Origin: Eunapius fragilis
Taxonomy: Eukaryota > Porifera > Demospongiae > Spongillida > Spongillidae
NCBI GenBank assembly: GCA_963681505.1
Contig: OY811980.1
Coordinates: 4,674,004-4,738,003, forward strand
Length of the DNA stretch: 64,000 nt
Reading direction: 5' to 3'
Part shown: positions 62,522 through 64,000 of the stretch, piece after piece
Position numbering within the stretch: position 1 is the first letter of the stretch
Layout: each line of letters opens with the position of its first letter
Translations under genes and position numbers: made by a program
Notes under the pieces: model-generated
The model's input: only the letters and a program-made list of their open reading frames with translations
The model's database searches: none
Told to the model about the DNA's origin: nothing

Positions 62522-64000
62522 TCAAAGTGAAGCTGAGATTTTCCTGAAATCTTCCACTGAGTAGTCCTTTCCTTGATCTTCAGGCTCTGCCTTAGGTGAC
62601 CAGCCTTCACGTGTAAAAAGCATCACCTTTGCCAGTACTGGGTCTTTGGCAGACTCCTTGGCTAAAACACCTGGATCAGTGGGGTTAAGCTGAAGGCTGA
62701 TTGTACGAATGGCACATACTGTGTCCACGTCTGCATCACCTTCTTCTCCATCAAAACTTGGGTCAGGGCCAAATGGGAGATGGCTGAGGGCATCGGCATT
62801 CCCATGATCAGTGGTCTTCCTGTATTCAATAGAATAGCTGTACTGATTGAGAAGGAGTGCCCAACGTGCCAGCCTGTTCGCTGCAAGAACTGGGGTGGCC
62901 TTGTTTGGTCCAAACAGGGCCAGAAGTGGTTTGTGATCAGTCATCAGAATGAAATTTCTGCCATACAGGAACTGGTGAAACTTCTTGAGTGCAAATACTA
63001 TGGCCAGAGCCTCTTTCTGAATTTGGCTGTACCTCCTCTGGGTGTCTGTTAGGGTTTTGGAAACATTGCCGATAGGACGCTCACTGCCATCTGGATAGCG
63101 GTGGAACAGCACAGCTCCTAAGCCACACTCATAAGCGTCACAGGAAATTCTGACGGGGAGTGAAGGGTCGAAATGGGCCAGAACAGTGTCTGTGCAGAAT
63201 AAGTCCTTGAGACTTTGAAAAGCTGCTTGCTGTTCTGCTCCCCACTCCCACTGGACATTCTTCTTGGTGAGTCGATACAGAGGATCAGTAACAGTAGCCA
63301 GATTTGGAAGGAATTTGCTGTAGAATTGGATTGACCATAGAAAGGAACGTAGACTGGAGACATTGTCTGGGGGTGGCATCATCCTCACTGCATCTGCCTT
63401 GCGCCCATTGGCAATTCCTTTGCTAGACAGTGTGTAACCCAAATACTCAACGGAGGGTTGAGCGAATAGGCACTTCTCTTTACGGCAACAGAGTCCTTTG
63501 TCTTGGAGACGTTGAAGAAGGGCACGTAGGTTCCGCAGGTGTTCCGATGCATTCGATCCGCTGACCAAGACGTCATCCATGTAGCTAGTCACACCTCCTA
63601 GATCGCCAATTAGCTGGTCCATTATTTCTTGAAAATAGCCTGGGGCCGAACTGATCCCGAATGGGAGTCGAAGATGAAGAAGCACTCCCCTGTGTGTACT
63701 CAACGCTAGGCGCTTCTGGCTTTCTGGTCTTAGCATGACTTGATTGTAGGCATCAGCAAGGTCTACCTTGGTGAAACCATGTCCCCCACTCAGCTTGCGC
63801 ATGAGATCCTCTGGTAGGTGCATTGGGTAGCGATGTGGTTCCAGCTGTGGGTTGACTGACACTGAGTAGTCTCCACACACACGAATTTTGGCCTTGGCCT
63901 GATTAGGAGTGCACGATTTCCAAATGGGAACAACTGGAGTCCCGTATGAATTGAATTGGACTGGCTTCCATACTCCTTGAGCAATGCCCGCATCATATGC
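62522..64000 (-). pseudogene. gypsy C reverse transcriptase and RNase H, open to the edge
   Basis: The frame runs to the right edge without a stop: AYDAGIAQGVWKPVQFNSYG, VCGDYSVSVNPQLE, LRLPFGISSAPGYFQEIM, SYMDDVLVSGSNAS (RT catalytic box; the residue before MDD reads Tyr as in YxDD), YLGYTLS, then RNase H (ISCDAYECGLGAVLF, TDHKPLLALFG, NADALSHLP). It is about 60-70 percent like gypsy A by eye. A TGA at 62522-62524 after KISASL interrupts a frame that otherwise continues as in gypsy A. Confidence 0.85.

Larger units (their letters stand above)
57850..64000 (-). mobile_element. Ty3/gypsy element C, interrupted by pogo-like element and a MITE
   Basis: On the minus strand: RT and RNase H (from the window edge at 64000), a fold-back MITE at 61848-62328, integrase (60801-61751), a polypurine run (aacagggagg), then a 3' LTR from 60757 that is split by the pogo-like element and ends at 57850. 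LTR ends TGTTGT...ACAACA are restored when the pogo and one TA are removed (about 162 bp). It belongs to the same family as gypsy A. It is inserted in the gag of gypsy D; the 5-bp flank at the left is gcaac and the matching one is outside the window. Confidence 0.85.

Overview
The window looks like transposon-dense intergenic and intronic DNA from a marine invertebrate. A demosponge is my best guess. The support is inferential: spliceosomal introns, a secreted NIDO plus tandem-EGF gene, SRCR exons, zf-TTF hAT transposases, DIRS elements with split direct repeats, and RecQ-like helicase pieces. I see no tRNA, rRNA, CRISPR array or operon.

Layout. (1) 1-4.4 kb: the 5' end of one Ty3/gypsy element (LTR, primer site, gag start) leaving the left edge, then a second gypsy element (gag-pol, minus strand) with an amber stop, a frameshift and a lost integrase glutamate. 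(2) 6.2-7.4 kb: a repeat-protein exon ('PEK' repeats) split by a 0.9 kb terminal-inverted-repeat (TIR) transposon that carries a cysteine-motif ORF at one end and a RecQ-like helicase exon at the other. (3) 7.8-41.2 kb, minus strand: one host gene. Signal-peptide exon at 41.2 kb, two NIDO exons (29.4 and 28.3 kb), two EGF exons (27.3 and 27.1 kb), then a family of 123-bp phase 1-1 EGF exons (25.1, 24.7, 24.4, 24.1, 14.6 kb) and a dead copy at 7.9 kb. Its introns are packed with mobile DNA: a 6.4 kb block bounded by 404-bp inverted repeats that holds a piggyBac, a long-inverted-repeat element and a decayed hAT; a complete gypsy element with matching LTRs and target duplication (15.9-20.3 kb); a DIRS element with A1-B1-A2-B2 repeats (20.9-23.2 kb); gypsy remnants (25.6-26.9 and 34.9-36.9 kb); fold-back MITEs and two minisatellites. 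(4) 42.7-44.8 kb: a zf-TTF hAT transposase pseudogene. (5) 50.4-57 kb: CACTG-ended elements, a broken Ulp1-type protease gene with a cysteine-rich domain, a dense palindrome cluster, and SRCR-receptor exons lying between two facing transposon ends. (6) 57-64 kb: a nested stack. A pogo/Tigger-like transposon with an apparently intact five-exon gene sits in the LTR of a gypsy element, which itself sits in the gag of another gypsy element. The middle element also carries a 0.48 kb fold-back MITE in pol.

How the parts relate: the host gene encodes a secreted or cell-surface NIDO-EGF protein, and no terminal exon could be identified. Almost everything else is mobile DNA, mostly dead. The pogo-like element is the best candidate for intact coding capacity. 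Exon boundaries were set by eye from splice consensus and reading frame. Family calls rest on motif recognition, not on searches.
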